Below, piece by piece: positions 56,148 to 64,000 of a stretch of 64,000 nt of DNA. This stretch comes from Pelagibacterium montanilacus. GTDB taxonomy: Bacteria > Pseudomonadota > Alphaproteobacteria > Rhizobiales > Devosiaceae. The notes beneath the pieces were generated by a model that did no database searches, was not told where the DNA came from, and saw only the letters and a program-made list of their open reading frames with translations. Where the stretch lies: positions 62,001 to 126,000 of the forward strand of contig NZ_RZMX01000014.1 of the NCBI RefSeq assembly GCF_003992665.1. Reading direction: 5' to 3'. The translations under genes and the position numbers were made by a program. Positions within the stretch are counted from its first letter, which is position 1; each line of letters opens with the position of its first letter.

Positions 56148-57305
56148 ATGGATGCGATGGCAGTATATCTAGACCATAACGCGTCTGCCCCGTTGCTTCC
56201 CGAGGCTCGGCAGGCAGTTGTCGACGCGCTCGCGCTGTGCGGGAACCCCTCGTCCGTTCACGGCTATGGCCGGGCCTTGCGCGGGCTCATTGATGACGCG
56301 CGTGATCGCGTGGCTGCGCTTGCGGGAGCCGAGGCCAAACAGGTCGTCTTCACCGGGTCCGGCACTGAAGCGCTGACCCAGGCCATCGTGGGCGGGGTGC
56401 AGGCCTTCCGCGCCGCCCGTATCGTGACTTCTCCAGCCGAGCATTCGGCGGTGCTCAAAGCCGCCGAGGCCAGCGGCGTACCGGTTTCCCTGATCGGTGT
56501 GGACGCCGAGGGACGGCTCGACGTTGCCGCGATCGAAGCCGAGATGGATGTCGCCGACCGGAACGGTGATGAAACGCTGCTCTTTGCCCTCCATTGGGTC
56601 AATGGCGAAACCGGCGTCGTCCAGCTACGCGGCCGCCTCGAGGCGCTGATCGGGCCCACCCGTCACGTCCTCGTTCTCGATGCGGTGCAGGGTTTTGGCA
56701 AGCTGGCTCTGGATTTTGCTTCCAGCGCTGCCGATATGGTGGCAGTGAGCGCACACAAGATCGGCGGCCCGGCCGGCATCGGTGCGCTGCTCGTCAAGGG
56801 TCATGCCGACACGGTTCGGCTGGTGCCCGGTGGCGGACAGGAGCAGGGGCGCCGCGGCGGTACGGAATCCGCGCCGCTCATCGCCGGGTTCGGCGCTGCT
56901 GCCGACGCGTATGGGGAGCGGATGGATATCGGACACGTCCGGGGGCTCGCGCTACGGCTGGAAGCGGCCTTGAAGGCCATGGCTCCCGATGCGGTGATCT
57001 TTGCAGGGCAGGCGGAGCGTATCGGGACGACAACAAATTTCGCGGTGCCGGGGGTCAAGAACACCGTGGCGCTGATGGCGCTGGACCTCGCGGGCATTGC
57101 GGTCTCCTCGGGATCCGCCTGCTCGTCGGGCAAGGTCGCGCGCAGCCACGTTCTCGAGGCCATGGGCGTCGCACCCGGTCTCGCCGAATGCGGGCTGCGG
57201 GCCAGCATGGGATGGACCACGAGCGAGCGCGATATCGACGCCCTCGTGGAACAGTATTCAAAACTGCTCGAGAGGCAAAAGAGCCGATCGGGCGCAGCAG
57301 CTTAG
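56148..57305 (+). CDS. Cysteine desulfurase, IscS/NifS class, first gene of the suf operon
   Basis: 385 residues. Class I desulfurase: VYLDHNASAPLLPEAR at the start, the PLP lysine in AVSAHKIGGPAGIGAL, and the flexible active loop SSGSACSSGKVARS carrying the sulfur-accepting cysteine. Takes sulfur from cysteine as a persulfide. It differs from SufS encoded six genes later, so the operon has two desulfurases. An alternative start ATG lies nine bases downstream (56157). Putative iron operators lie 118-150 bases upstream. Confidence 0.9.
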   Translation: MDAMAVYLDHNASAPLLPEARQAVVDALALCGNPSSVHGYGRALRGLIDDARDRVAALAGAEAKQVVFTGSGTEALTQAIVGGVQAFRAARIVTSPAEHSAVLKAAEASGVPVSLIGVDAEGRLDVAAIEAEMDVADRNGDETLLFALHWVNGETGVVQLRGRLEALIGPTRHVLVLDAVQGFGKLALDFASSAADMVAVSAHKIGGPAGIGALLVKGHADTVRLVPGGGQEQGRRGGTESAPLIAGFGAAADAYGERMDIGHVRGLALRLEAALKAMAPDAVIFAGQAERIGTTTNFAVPGVKNTVALMALDLAGIAVSSGSACSSGKVARSHVLEAMGVAPGLAECGLRASMGWTTSERDIDALVEQYSKLLERQKSRSGAAA

Positions 57306-57415
57306 GGCGCGCGGCGGTCGGATGCGAACGCATACGGCCCATGGTGCCAGCACACAGGAATGGCGGCCTGCTTCTCATAAGAGGGCAGGGCGCTTGGCCG
57401 GAACAGGAGACGTAA

Positions 57416-58945
57416 ATGTCTGACTACGACATCCCGACCCTCAAGGAAAACATCGACCGGAAAACCGTCGACAAGGTCCTTGCGCTGGACGTCGACAAAT
57501 ACAAGTACGGGTTCGAGACCATCATCGAATCCGACAAGGCGCCCAAGGGCCTCGACGAGAGCACCATCCGGTTCATCTCGGCCAAGAAGGACGAGCCCGA
57601 GTGGATGCTCGAATGGCGGCTCGAGGCGTTCAAGCGCTGGCAGACCATGCAGGAGCCGACCTGGGCACGGGTGAACTATCCCAAGATCGACTTCCAGGAC
57701 CTTTATTATTACGCGGCGCCCAAGGGCTCGAGCGGTCCCAAGAGTCTGGACGAGGTCGATCCCGAACTGCTGCGCACCTATGAAAAGCTCGGCATCCCGC
57801 TCTCCGAGCAGAAGATCCTGGCCGGCGTGCAGGATCCGGAAGGCGCCGAGGCCTTGCCCTACAGCGGCAATGTGGCGGTGGATGCGGTGTTCGACTCCGT
57901 ATCGGTCATCACCACGTTCCGCGAGGAGTTGGCCAAGCACGGCATCATCTTCTGCTCGATTTCCGAGGCTGTGCGCGAGCACCCGGAACTGATCAAGAAG
58001 TATCTCGGTTCGGTCGTGCCGGTTTCCGACAATTTCTACGCCACGCTCAACTCCGCGGTCTTCACCGACGGCTCGTTTGTCTACATCCCCAAGGACGTGC
58101 GCTGCCCCATGGAGCTCTCGACCTATTTCCGCATCAACGAGCGGAACACGGGCCAGTTCGAGCGTACCCTGATCATCGCCGAGGAAGGCTCCTATGTGAG
58201 CTATCTCGAGGGCTGCACCGCGCCCATGCGTGACGAGAACCAGCTTCACGCGGCGGTCGTGGAACTGGTCGCGCTCGACGATGCCGAGATCAAGTACTCC
58301 ACGGTCCAGAACTGGTATCCGGGCGACAAGGAAGGCACGGGCGGGGTCTACAATTTCGTGACCAAGCGCGGTGATTGCCGGGGCAAGAATTCCAAGATCT
58401 CCTGGACCCAGGTCGAGACCGGTTCGGCGATCACCTGGAAATACCCCAGCTGCATCCTGCGCGGCGATGGTTCGCGCGGCGAGTTCTACTCGATCGCCAT
58501 TTCCAACGGTCACCAGCAGGTCGACAGCGGCACCAAGATGATCCATCTGGGCAAGAACACCTCGAGCCGGATCATCTCAAAGGGCATAGCGGCGGGCTTT
58601 TCCGACAACACCTATCGCGGCCAGGTTTCGTGCCACCGCAAGGCCACCGGCGCCCGCAACTTCACCCAGTGCGACAGCCTGCTGATCGGGGATACCTGTG
58701 GCGCCCATACCGTGCCCTATATCGAAAGCCGCAATTCCACGGCCGTCTTCGAGCATGAGGCGACCACATCCAAGATTTCCGACGACCAGATGTTTTATTG
58801 CCTGCAGCGGGGGTTGAGCCAGGAGCAGGCTGTGGCGCTGATCGTCAACGGCTTTGTCCGTGACGTCCTCCAGCACCTGCCCATGGAGTTCATGGTCGAG
58901 ACCCAGAAGCTGATCGGGATCTCGCTCGAGGGAAGCGTGGGCTGA
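57416..58945 (+). CDS. sufB: Fe-S cluster assembly scaffold subunit SufB
   Basis: 509 residues. Core of the SufBC2D scaffold on which clusters are built. The N-terminal helix, the right-handed beta-helix core and the C-terminal block ([20 protein letters not shown]-type with [25 protein letters not shown]) are clear. Conserved cysteines and the E/H pair thought to bind the cluster are present in CDSLLIGD and [16 protein letters not shown] precedes the ATG. Its stop overlaps the next small gene by one base. Confidence 0.96.
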   Translation: MSDYDIPTLKENIDRKTVDKVLALDVDKYKYGFETIIESDKAPKGLDESTIRFISAKKDEPEWMLEWRLEAFKRWQTMQEPTWARVNYPKIDFQDLYYYAAPKGSSGPKSLDEVDPELLRTYEKLGIPLSEQKILAGVQDPEGAEALPYSGNVAVDAVFDSVSVITTFREELAKHGIIFCSISEAVREHPELIKKYLGSVVPVSDNFYATLNSAVFTDGSFVYIPKDVRCPMELSTYFRINERNTGQFERTLIIAEEGSYVSYLEGCTAPMRDENQLHAAVVELVALDDAEIKYSTVQNWYPGDKEGTGGVYNFVTKRGDCRGKNSKISWTQVETGSAITWKYPSCILRGDGSRGEFYSIAISNGHQQVDSGTKMIHLGKNTSSRIISKGIAAGFSDNTYRGQVSCHRKATGARNFTQCDSLLIGDTCGAHTVPYIESRNSTAVFEHEATTSKISDDQMFYCLQRGLSQEQAVALIVNGFVRDVLQHLPMEFMVETQKLIGISLEGSVG

Positions 58946-59109
58946 TGAACGTCGAGCTCGACTGGCCCGTTCTCGGCATCTTTGCCGTGATCGTCTTCGC
59001 GGTCTGCGTGGGCCTCTCTTACTGGCGGCGCAAGGATCCCGAACTCAAGAGCGCGGTCATCACAACGCTGGTCGCGACGGCGGCCTACGCACTTTTGCTG
59101 AATTTCTGA
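58945..59109 (+). CDS. 54-residue membrane protein inside the suf operon
   Basis: Starts [18 protein letters not shown]; the ATG shares its A with the sufB stop (TGATG), and GGGAAG lies nine bases upstream within sufB. Two hydrophobic helices (about residues 8-26 and 36-53) flank a polar stretch (YWRRKDPELKS). It ends 39 bases before sufC. No known SUF protein of this kind is recognised. Overlapping start, ribosome site and membrane-like composition make it a good candidate for a real gene. Confidence 0.6.
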   Translation: MNVELDWPVLGIFAVIVFAVCVGLSYWRRKDPELKSAVITTLVATAAYALLLNF

Positions 59110-59148
59110 GCGCGGCGGAAAACGCGCGCAAAACTGGAGATATGTCCG

Positions 59149-59913
59149 ATGAGCACACCGATGCTTGAAATCAAGAACCTTCACGTCCGGGTCGAGGACC
59201 AGGAAATCCTGCGCGGCGTCGACCTGACGCTCAATCGCGGAGAGGTTCACGCCATCATGGGCCGTAACGGATCGGGCAAATCGACCCTGTCCTACGTTCT
59301 GGCCGGCAAGGAAGACTACGAGATCACCGAAGGCGAAATCCTTTTTGACGGGCAGAACCTGCTCGACATGGAGCCCGACGAGCGGGCTGCCGCGGGCGTC
59401 TTCCTCGCGTTCCAGTACCCCATCGAGATTCCGGGCGTCGCGACCATGACGTTCCTCAAGGCCGCCATGAACGCCCAGCGCAAGGCCCGCGGCGAAGCCG
59501 AACTCTCCACGCCCGACTTCATGAAGGCGGTCAAGGAAGCGGCCGGCCTTCTGGAAATCAAGCAGGACATGCTCAAGCGTCCGCTCAATGTCGGTTTCTC
59601 CGGCGGGGAAAAGAAGCGCGCCGAGATTCTGCAGATGGCGTTGCTGGCTCCCAAGCTCTGCATCCTCGACGAGACGGATTCGGGGCTCGATATCGACGCG
59701 CTCAAGATCGTTTCGGATGGCGTCAACAAGCTTCGCGGCCCGGATCGCACTATGCTGGTCATCACCCACTACCAGCGCCTGCTGAACTACATCGTACCCG
59801 ATGTCGTGCACGTCTTTTCCGCCGGCCGGGTGGTCGAGACGGGCGACAAGTCTCTGGCCCTCGAGCTCGAGGCCAAGGGCTATGCCGATTTTGACGGCGA
59901 AAACGCAGCCTGA
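59149..59913 (+). CDS. sufC: Fe-S cluster assembly ATPase SufC
   Basis: 254 residues. ABC-type ATPase that powers rearrangement of SufB and SufD. Walker A GRNGSGKST, signature FSGGEKKRAEILQ, Walker B LCILDETDSGLDIDAL and the switch histidine in VITHYQRLL. The Suf-specific DETDSGLD and FQYPIEIPG are present. CTGGAG lies nine bases upstream. Confidence 0.97.
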   Translation: MSTPMLEIKNLHVRVEDQEILRGVDLTLNRGEVHAIMGRNGSGKSTLSYVLAGKEDYEITEGEILFDGQNLLDMEPDERAAAGVFLAFQYPIEIPGVATMTFLKAAMNAQRKARGEAELSTPDFMKAVKEAAGLLEIKQDMLKRPLNVGFSGGEKKRAEILQMALLAPKLCILDETDSGLDIDALKIVSDGVNKLRGPDRTMLVITHYQRLLNYIVPDVVHVFSAGRVVETGDKSLALELEAKGYADFDGENAA

Positions 59914-59921
59914 GGATGACC

Positions 59922-61136
59922 ATGAACGATCAGACACCGATCAGGTTGAGCGGCGCGGAGGAAACCCTCCTGGCGCAACTCGAAAGCGTGGGGGCCCACG
60001 AGGCCGCCGGCGTTCTGCGCGCTTCGGGCCTGCCCACGCGGCGGGTCGAGGCTTACCACTACACCGATCTGCGGATGCTGCTTTCGGACGTGCCGCCCCT
60101 GGCCGGTCCGGCCCCGGCGTCGGGCGCTCCGGAATTTGACATTCCGGGCGCCTACCGCATCGTCGTCGCCAATGGCGAGATCCAGAACGCGGGCACTGCA
60201 CCGGCCGGCGTGGCCGTGTCCACCCGGAAAGGCTCGCCGCTCGATGACCGGGACGACGTGCTCGTACGCCTCAACACCGCGCTGGTGGGCACCGCGCTCG
60301 ATCTCGAGCTTACCGGCTCGGTCGATGCGGTGATCCATATCGACCGCCGGCTCGAGGGCGACGCCGCCCATGGCGCGAGCGCAGCGCGGATCTCGGTCGC
60401 TCCCGGAGCGACGGCCACGATTCTCGAGACCATCTCGGGGAGCGAGGCCGCCCACATGAGCAATGGCGGCACCACCGTCACGCTCGGGGAAGGCGCCAAG
60501 GTCACCCACATCGTCGTCGACCGGTTGCCCGAAAGTGCCACCCAGTTCGGCACCGTGGACTACCGGCTCGAGGCCGACTCCCGGCTCGTGTCGCTGGTCA
60601 TCAACGCTGGCGCCGCGCTGGCCCGCACCCAGGTGTTCGCCGAGTTCGCCGGCGAGAGGTCGCACAGCGACTTCTTCGGCCTCAATCTCGTGGACACCGA
60701 CGAGCATCGCGATATCACCCTCGATATCCGCCATGCGGTGCCCAACACCACGTCGACCGAGCTCTACAAGCAGATCGCGCGCGGACGGGGCAAGGGCGTC
60801 TTCCAGGGCAAGATCACAGTGGTCAAGGACGCCCAGAAGACCGACGCCCAGATGATGACCCAGGGCCTGATGCTCTCGGAAGAAGCCGAGATCCTCGCCA
60901 AGCCCGAACTGGTCATCTACGCCGACGACGTCGTCTGCGCCCACGGCGCCACCTGCGGCGATCTCGACGACACCTCGCTGTTTTACCTCATGAGCCGCGG
61001 CATCCCGCGCGCAGAGGCCGAAACCATGCTGATCCGCTCGTTTCTCGCCGAACTCGTGGACGGGATCGAGGCGGAGTACGTGGCCGAGGCCCTGACCGGC
61101 CTCATCGACAGCTGGCTTGCGAAAGTGCCCAAATGA
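59922..61136 (+). CDS. sufD: Fe-S cluster assembly scaffold subunit SufD
   Basis: 404 residues. Partner of SufB in the SufBC2D complex. N-terminal region PTRRVEAYHYTDLRMLL, beta-helix core, and the C-terminal motif DDVVCAHGATCGDLD with the conserved histidine, followed by FYLMSRGIPRAEAETML. The ATG at 59922 has GAGG eight bases upstream; ATG 59916 is an alternative. Overlaps sufS by four bases. Confidence 0.95.
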   Translation: MNDQTPIRLSGAEETLLAQLESVGAHEAAGVLRASGLPTRRVEAYHYTDLRMLLSDVPPLAGPAPASGAPEFDIPGAYRIVVANGEIQNAGTAPAGVAVSTRKGSPLDDRDDVLVRLNTALVGTALDLELTGSVDAVIHIDRRLEGDAAHGASAARISVAPGATATILETISGSEAAHMSNGGTTVTLGEGAKVTHIVVDRLPESATQFGTVDYRLEADSRLVSLVINAGAALARTQVFAEFAGERSHSDFFGLNLVDTDEHRDITLDIRHAVPNTTSTELYKQIARGRGKGVFQGKITVVKDAQKTDAQMMTQGLMLSEEAEILAKPELVIYADDVVCAHGATCGDLDDTSLFYLMSRGIPRAEAETMLIRSFLAELVDGIEAEYVAEALTGLIDSWLAKVPK

Positions 61137-62350
61137 GCTTTGATCTCGCGACGGTGAGGGGGCAGTTCCCGATCCTCGCCGAACAGATCCACGGGCGCAG
61201 GCTCGTCTATCTCGACAGCGCCGCCTCGGCCCAGAAGCCCGAGGCCGTGCTCGATCGGATGGACCATGCGTTCCGCCATGAATACGCCAATGTCCACCGG
61301 GGCCTGCACACGCTGGCCAACCGGGCGACCGAGGCCTATGAGGGCGCGCGCGAAAAGGTTCGCGGGTTCCTTGGCGCCGAACGGGCCGAGGAGATTGTCT
61401 TCACCCGCTCGGCCACCGAGGCGATCAACCTCGTGGCCCAGGCCTTCGCCGGCCCGCGGATCGGGAAGGGAGACGAGATCGTCCTCTCGATGATGGAGCA
61501 CCACTCCAACATCGTGCCCTGGCATTTCCATCGTGAGCGCAAGGGCGCTGTGATCAAGTGGGTGGACGTAACCGACGAGGGCGCGTTCGATCTCGATGCC
61601 TTCGCCGCGGCCCTTTCGGACCGCACGCGCATGGTCGCGATCACCCACATGTCCAACGTGCTGGGCACCGTCACCCCGATCCGTGAGATCGTGGAGATGG
61701 CCCATGCGCGCGGTATTCCCGTGCTCGTGGATGGCAGCCAGGGCGCGGTCCATACCAAGGTGGACGTCCGGGAGATCGGCGCGGATTTCTACGTGATGAC
61801 CGGCCACAAGCTCTACGGCCCCACCGGCATCGGCGTTCTTTACGGGCGCCATGAGCTGCTGGCCGGGATGGAGCCCTTCAACGGCGGTGGCGAGATGATC
61901 GATCAGGTGACCCTCGATGGCGTCACCTACAACGATCCGCCGCACAAGTTCGAAGCCGGCACACCCCCGATCGTGCAGGCCATCGGGCTGGGGGCGGCCA
62001 TCGACTATGTGGACGGCCTTGGCCGGGACGCGATCGTCGCCCATGAGCAGGAGATCGCGGCCTATGCCACCGAGCGGCTCTCGGCGATCAACGCCCTGCG
62101 CATCATCGGCAACGCACCGGGCAAGGGCGCGATCTTCTCGTTCGTGGTCGAAGGCGCTCACGCCCATGACGTGTCGACGCTGCTCGACCGCTACGGCATT
62201 GCCGTGCGCGCCGGCACTCATTGCGCGATGCCTCTTCTCACACGATTTGGCGCAACCTCTACCTGCCGGGCCTCGTTCGCCCTATATAACGGGAAGGACG
62301 ACGTTGATGCTCTCGTCGAGGGCATAGAAAAGGTCCAGAGCTTTTTTTGA
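61133..62350 (+). CDS. sufS: Cysteine desulfurase SufS (class II)
   Basis: 405 residues. Removes sulfur from cysteine and passes it, usually via SufE or SufU, to SufBCD. YLDSAASAQKP and NVHRGLHTLA at the start, PLP lysine in MTGHKLYGPTGIG, and catalytic C364 in AVRAGTHCAMPLL. Short loop around C364 marks class II. Translation coupled to sufD by ATGA. Confidence 0.96.
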   Translation: MSFDLATVRGQFPILAEQIHGRRLVYLDSAASAQKPEAVLDRMDHAFRHEYANVHRGLHTLANRATEAYEGAREKVRGFLGAERAEEIVFTRSATEAINLVAQAFAGPRIGKGDEIVLSMMEHHSNIVPWHFHRERKGAVIKWVDVTDEGAFDLDAFAAALSDRTRMVAITHMSNVLGTVTPIREIVEMAHARGIPVLVDGSQGAVHTKVDVREIGADFYVMTGHKLYGPTGIGVLYGRHELLAGMEPFNGGGEMIDQVTLDGVTYNDPPHKFEAGTPPIVQAIGLGAAIDYVDGLGRDAIVAHEQEIAAYATERLSAINALRIIGNAPGKGAIFSFVVEGAHAHDVSTLLDRYGIAVRAGTHCAMPLLTRFGATSTCRASFALYNGKDDVDALVEGIEKVQSFF

Positions 62351-62351
62351 G

Positions 62352-62756
62352 ATGGAACAGATGAACGATACGCCAAGCAAGGACGATACCCCGGTCAATG
62401 CCGATGGCGAAAAGCTCGTCGCGGCAGGCAGCCAGCTTCCCGCCGAGGAAGTGGAACGGATCACCGCCGATCTCGTCGCCGCGTTCAAGACGGTCTACGA
62501 CCCCGAAATTCCCGTGGACATCTACGAGCTGGGGCTGATCTACAAGGTCGATCTGGACGACGACCGCAAGGTTACAATCGACATGACCCTCACCGCGCCG
62601 GGCTGCCCGGTCGCAGGCGAGATGCCCGTCTGGGTGGAGAACGCGGCCCGCTCGGTCGAAGGCATTCAGGATGTGGACGTGAACATGGTGTTCGATCCTC
62701 CCTGGGGGCCGGACCGCATGAGCGAGGAAGCTCAGGTGGCGCTCAACTGGTGGTGA
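62352..62756 (+). CDS. sufT: SUF-associated MIP18/DUF59 protein SufT
   Basis: 134 residues. An acidic N-terminal tail precedes a DUF59 domain: KTVYDPEIPVDIYELGLIYKV, then MTLTAPGCPVAGEM with the conserved cysteine and DVNMVFDPPWGPDRMSEEA. SufT proteins aid Fe-S maturation, mainly under high demand. A second start (62361) with GGAAC before it is as likely. It starts two bases after sufS. Confidence 0.92.
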   Translation: MEQMNDTPSKDDTPVNADGEKLVAAGSQLPAEEVERITADLVAAFKTVYDPEIPVDIYELGLIYKVDLDDDRKVTIDMTLTAPGCPVAGEMPVWVENAARSVEGIQDVDVNMVFDPPWGPDRMSEEAQVALNWW

Positions 62757-62851
62757 TGGCCTGCGGGGTTTGACATTGGCTCCCTGGTTTACCACCTTGG
62801 GTGCAATGGCATCGCGCGCAATACAGTTCGAATGAATGGATGGTGACTGAA

Positions 62852-63247
62852 ATGGCCCTTGCGATCATGTCGGTTTCCGAGACTGCGGCAAGCCGCATCC
62901 GGGAGATGATCGAGGACAGCGAAAAGCCGGTGATCGGTGTGCGCGTCGGCGTGCGCAATGCCGGCTGTGCAGGCATGGCCTACACCCTCGACTACGTCGC
63001 CGAAGCCGTGGCCGGTGACGACCACGTGCAGGACAAGGGCGTGGACATCTGGGTGGAGCCCAAGGCCACGCTGTTCCTGCTCGGGACGGTAATGGACTAC
63101 GAGGAAACCAAGCTCAAATCCGGCTTCACCTTCAACAATCCCAATGAGGAGAGTGCCTGCGGCTGCGGCGAAAGCGTCCAGCTCAAGCCCGCAGACCTCG
63201 CTGAACTGGCGCGCGCGCGCTCTGGCGACAGCCACCCGGGGCTCTGA
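62852..63247 (+). CDS. sufA: A-type Fe-S carrier protein SufA
   Basis: 131 residues, HesB/IscA family. Cluster ligands C39 (RNAGCAGMAYTLDY), C103 and C105 (SACGCGESV) are present. Carries [2Fe-2S] or [4Fe-4S] clusters to target proteins. The C-terminus has an extension after CGCGES (about 25 residues, ELARARSGDSHPGL) longer than usual. The gene ends the operon at a terminator. Confidence 0.93.
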   Translation: MALAIMSVSETAASRIREMIEDSEKPVIGVRVGVRNAGCAGMAYTLDYVAEAVAGDDHVQDKGVDIWVEPKATLFLLGTVMDYEETKLKSGFTFNNPNEESACGCGESVQLKPADLAELARARSGDSHPGL

Positions 63248-63275
63248 GTTTCGAACTCTGCTAAACGGAAAATGG

Positions 63276-63297
63276 GGCGGCGGGAGCCGGCCTTTTT
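63276..63297 (+). terminator. Intrinsic terminator of the suf operon
   Basis: GGCGGC-GGGA-GCC(G)GCC stem with one bulge followed by five T residues, 28 bases after the sufA stop. Confidence 0.75.
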
Positions 63298-63365
63298 CAC
63301 TCCGGTGCCTTGAGAAGGGCGTGCGCTCATGAAGCGGAAGAATAGGTCCGCTTATTGTGCGGTCA

Positions 63366-64000
63366 CTACGACGCGATGGGTGCGTCAGTGGCCGATGTCT
63401 CGCAGACCACCCTGTTCCGGCCACCGGATTTGGCGGCATAAAGGCACTTGTCGGCGCGCTCGATCAGCGCGGAGGCTGATTCCGGCGCGCCGCGCCACTG
63501 GGCGACTCCCAGCGAGAGTGTGATCCGCCCGAGCTTTTCGTTGGTGGAGCGCTTGAGCAGTTCCTTGGACTGGACAGCCTGCCGGATGTGCTCTGCCACG
63601 GTCAATGCACCGGACAGTTCGGTCTCGGGCAGAATGGCCACGAATTCCTCACCGCCGAATCGGGCGGCCATGTCACGTCCGCGGATATTGGCCTTGACCA
63701 CCTGTGCCACCAGCCTGAGCACCTGATCGCCGGTCAGGTGCCCATAGGTGTCGTTGAAGGCCTTGAAGCGGTCTATGTCCATGACCAGCAGGCATAGGGG
63801 CGCGCGGGTCTCGCCTGCCTTTTCCATCTCCAGCGCAAGCTGTTCATCGAAACCCTTGCGGTTGGCGATCTTGGTCAGCGGATCGATCATCGCTTCGCGG
63901 CGCACCTTGGCCAGATCGCTCTGCAGGACGGCAAGATCACCCTTGGTGTTGGCAAGCTGGCTTTCGAGCTTGCGATTCATGTCCTGCATGCGCCGCGTCT
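63366..64000 (-). CDS. GGDEF diguanylate cyclase, 5' part outside window
   Basis: At least 211 codons to the window edge; the frame is still open there. A coiled-coil-like helix (RKLESQLANTKGDLAVLQSDLAKVRREA) leads to the GGDEF domain (DPLTKIANRKGFDEQL, VMDIDRFKAFNDTYGH). The active site is RFGGEEF and the inhibitory I-site RxxD (RGRD) sits at the proper spacing, so the enzyme should make c-di-GMP and be product-inhibited. Unlinked to the EAL protein at 15 kb but functionally opposite. Confidence 0.92.
   Translation of the reverse strand, partial: TRRMQDMNRKLESQLANTKGDLAVLQSDLAKVRREAMIDPLTKIANRKGFDEQLALEMEKAGETRAPLCLLVMDIDRFKAFNDTYGHLTGDQVLRLVAQVVKANIRGRDMAARFGGEEFVAILPETELSGALTVAEHIRQAVQSKELLKRSTNEKLGRITLSLGVAQWRGAPESASALIERADKCLYAAKSGGRNRVVCETSATDAPIAS

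Overview
The window looks like chromosomal DNA of an alphaproteobacterium of the order Hyphomicrobiales, most likely the Devosia/Pelagibacterium group. This is inferred from high GC content, from protein character and from gene orders known in that order: purN-purM beside a PerM-type gene, hdaA, ppk, ppx, rnd and aspS; aroQ-accB-accC-aat near NDUFA12 and a DUF2155 gene; amidase-mrcA-prfB; and a sufS2-B-C-D-S-T-A operon. I see no rRNA, tRNA, CRISPR array, insertion sequence or prophage. Most of the window is conserved housekeeping DNA.

Layout. 1-3.4 kb: AHSA1-type protein (cut by the window edge), small membrane protein, DUF1801 protein, gatB, VOC protein and a proline-rich small ORF that ends in a palindromic repeat. 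3.5-6.2 kb (minus): EamA transporter, then purN and purM. 6.3-11.9 kb (plus): AI-2E family permease, hdaA, ppk, ppx. 12-13.2 kb: rnd (minus), divergent from aspS, which is followed by an EAL protein and maeB. 19.3-24.1 kb (minus): amn, a secreted protein, an M29 aminopeptidase and a Sel1-repeat protein, with a possible small RNA on the plus strand at about 20.92-21.06 kb. 24.3-26.9 kb: flavoprotein, GFA protein, YbaK-like editing protein, small unknown.

26.9-28.0 kb is the only clearly accessory stretch: a degenerate repeat, a 59-codon membrane protein and an AT-rich membrane-protein gene interrupted by an in-frame TAA. 28.1-31.8 kb: nrdJ (minus), with possible NrdR boxes in its upstream region. 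32.3-33.8 kb: NDUFA12, DUF2155 and GyrI-like genes. 33.8-38.4 kb (minus): aat, a small unknown, accC, accB, aroQ, a DUF2087 protein and a DsbA-type protein. 38.5 kb: aminotransferase, ending at a bidirectional terminator shared with rne (minus), which has a roughly 500-base upstream region.

43-48.6 kb (plus): N-acetylmuramoyl-L-alanine amidase, mrcA, prfB with the classical +1 programmed frameshift, and a methyltransferase. 48.6-50.3 kb (minus): M23 peptidase and peroxiredoxin. 50.5-53.9 kb: giant AsmA/DUF3971 protein. 53.9-55.9 kb (minus): tyrS and an alpha/beta hydrolase. 56.1-63.2 kb: a complete SUF iron-sulfur operon preceded by a near-perfect Irr (ICE) box and containing a 54-residue membrane protein between sufB and sufC. 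The window ends in a diguanylate cyclase gene (minus) that runs off the edge.

No wholly new multi-gene system is evident. The most interesting observations are the hidden small gene in the suf operon and its putative operators, the possible sRNA, the interrupted accessory gene, the interspersed palindromic repeats whose ends supply stop codons, and the recoding site in prfB.
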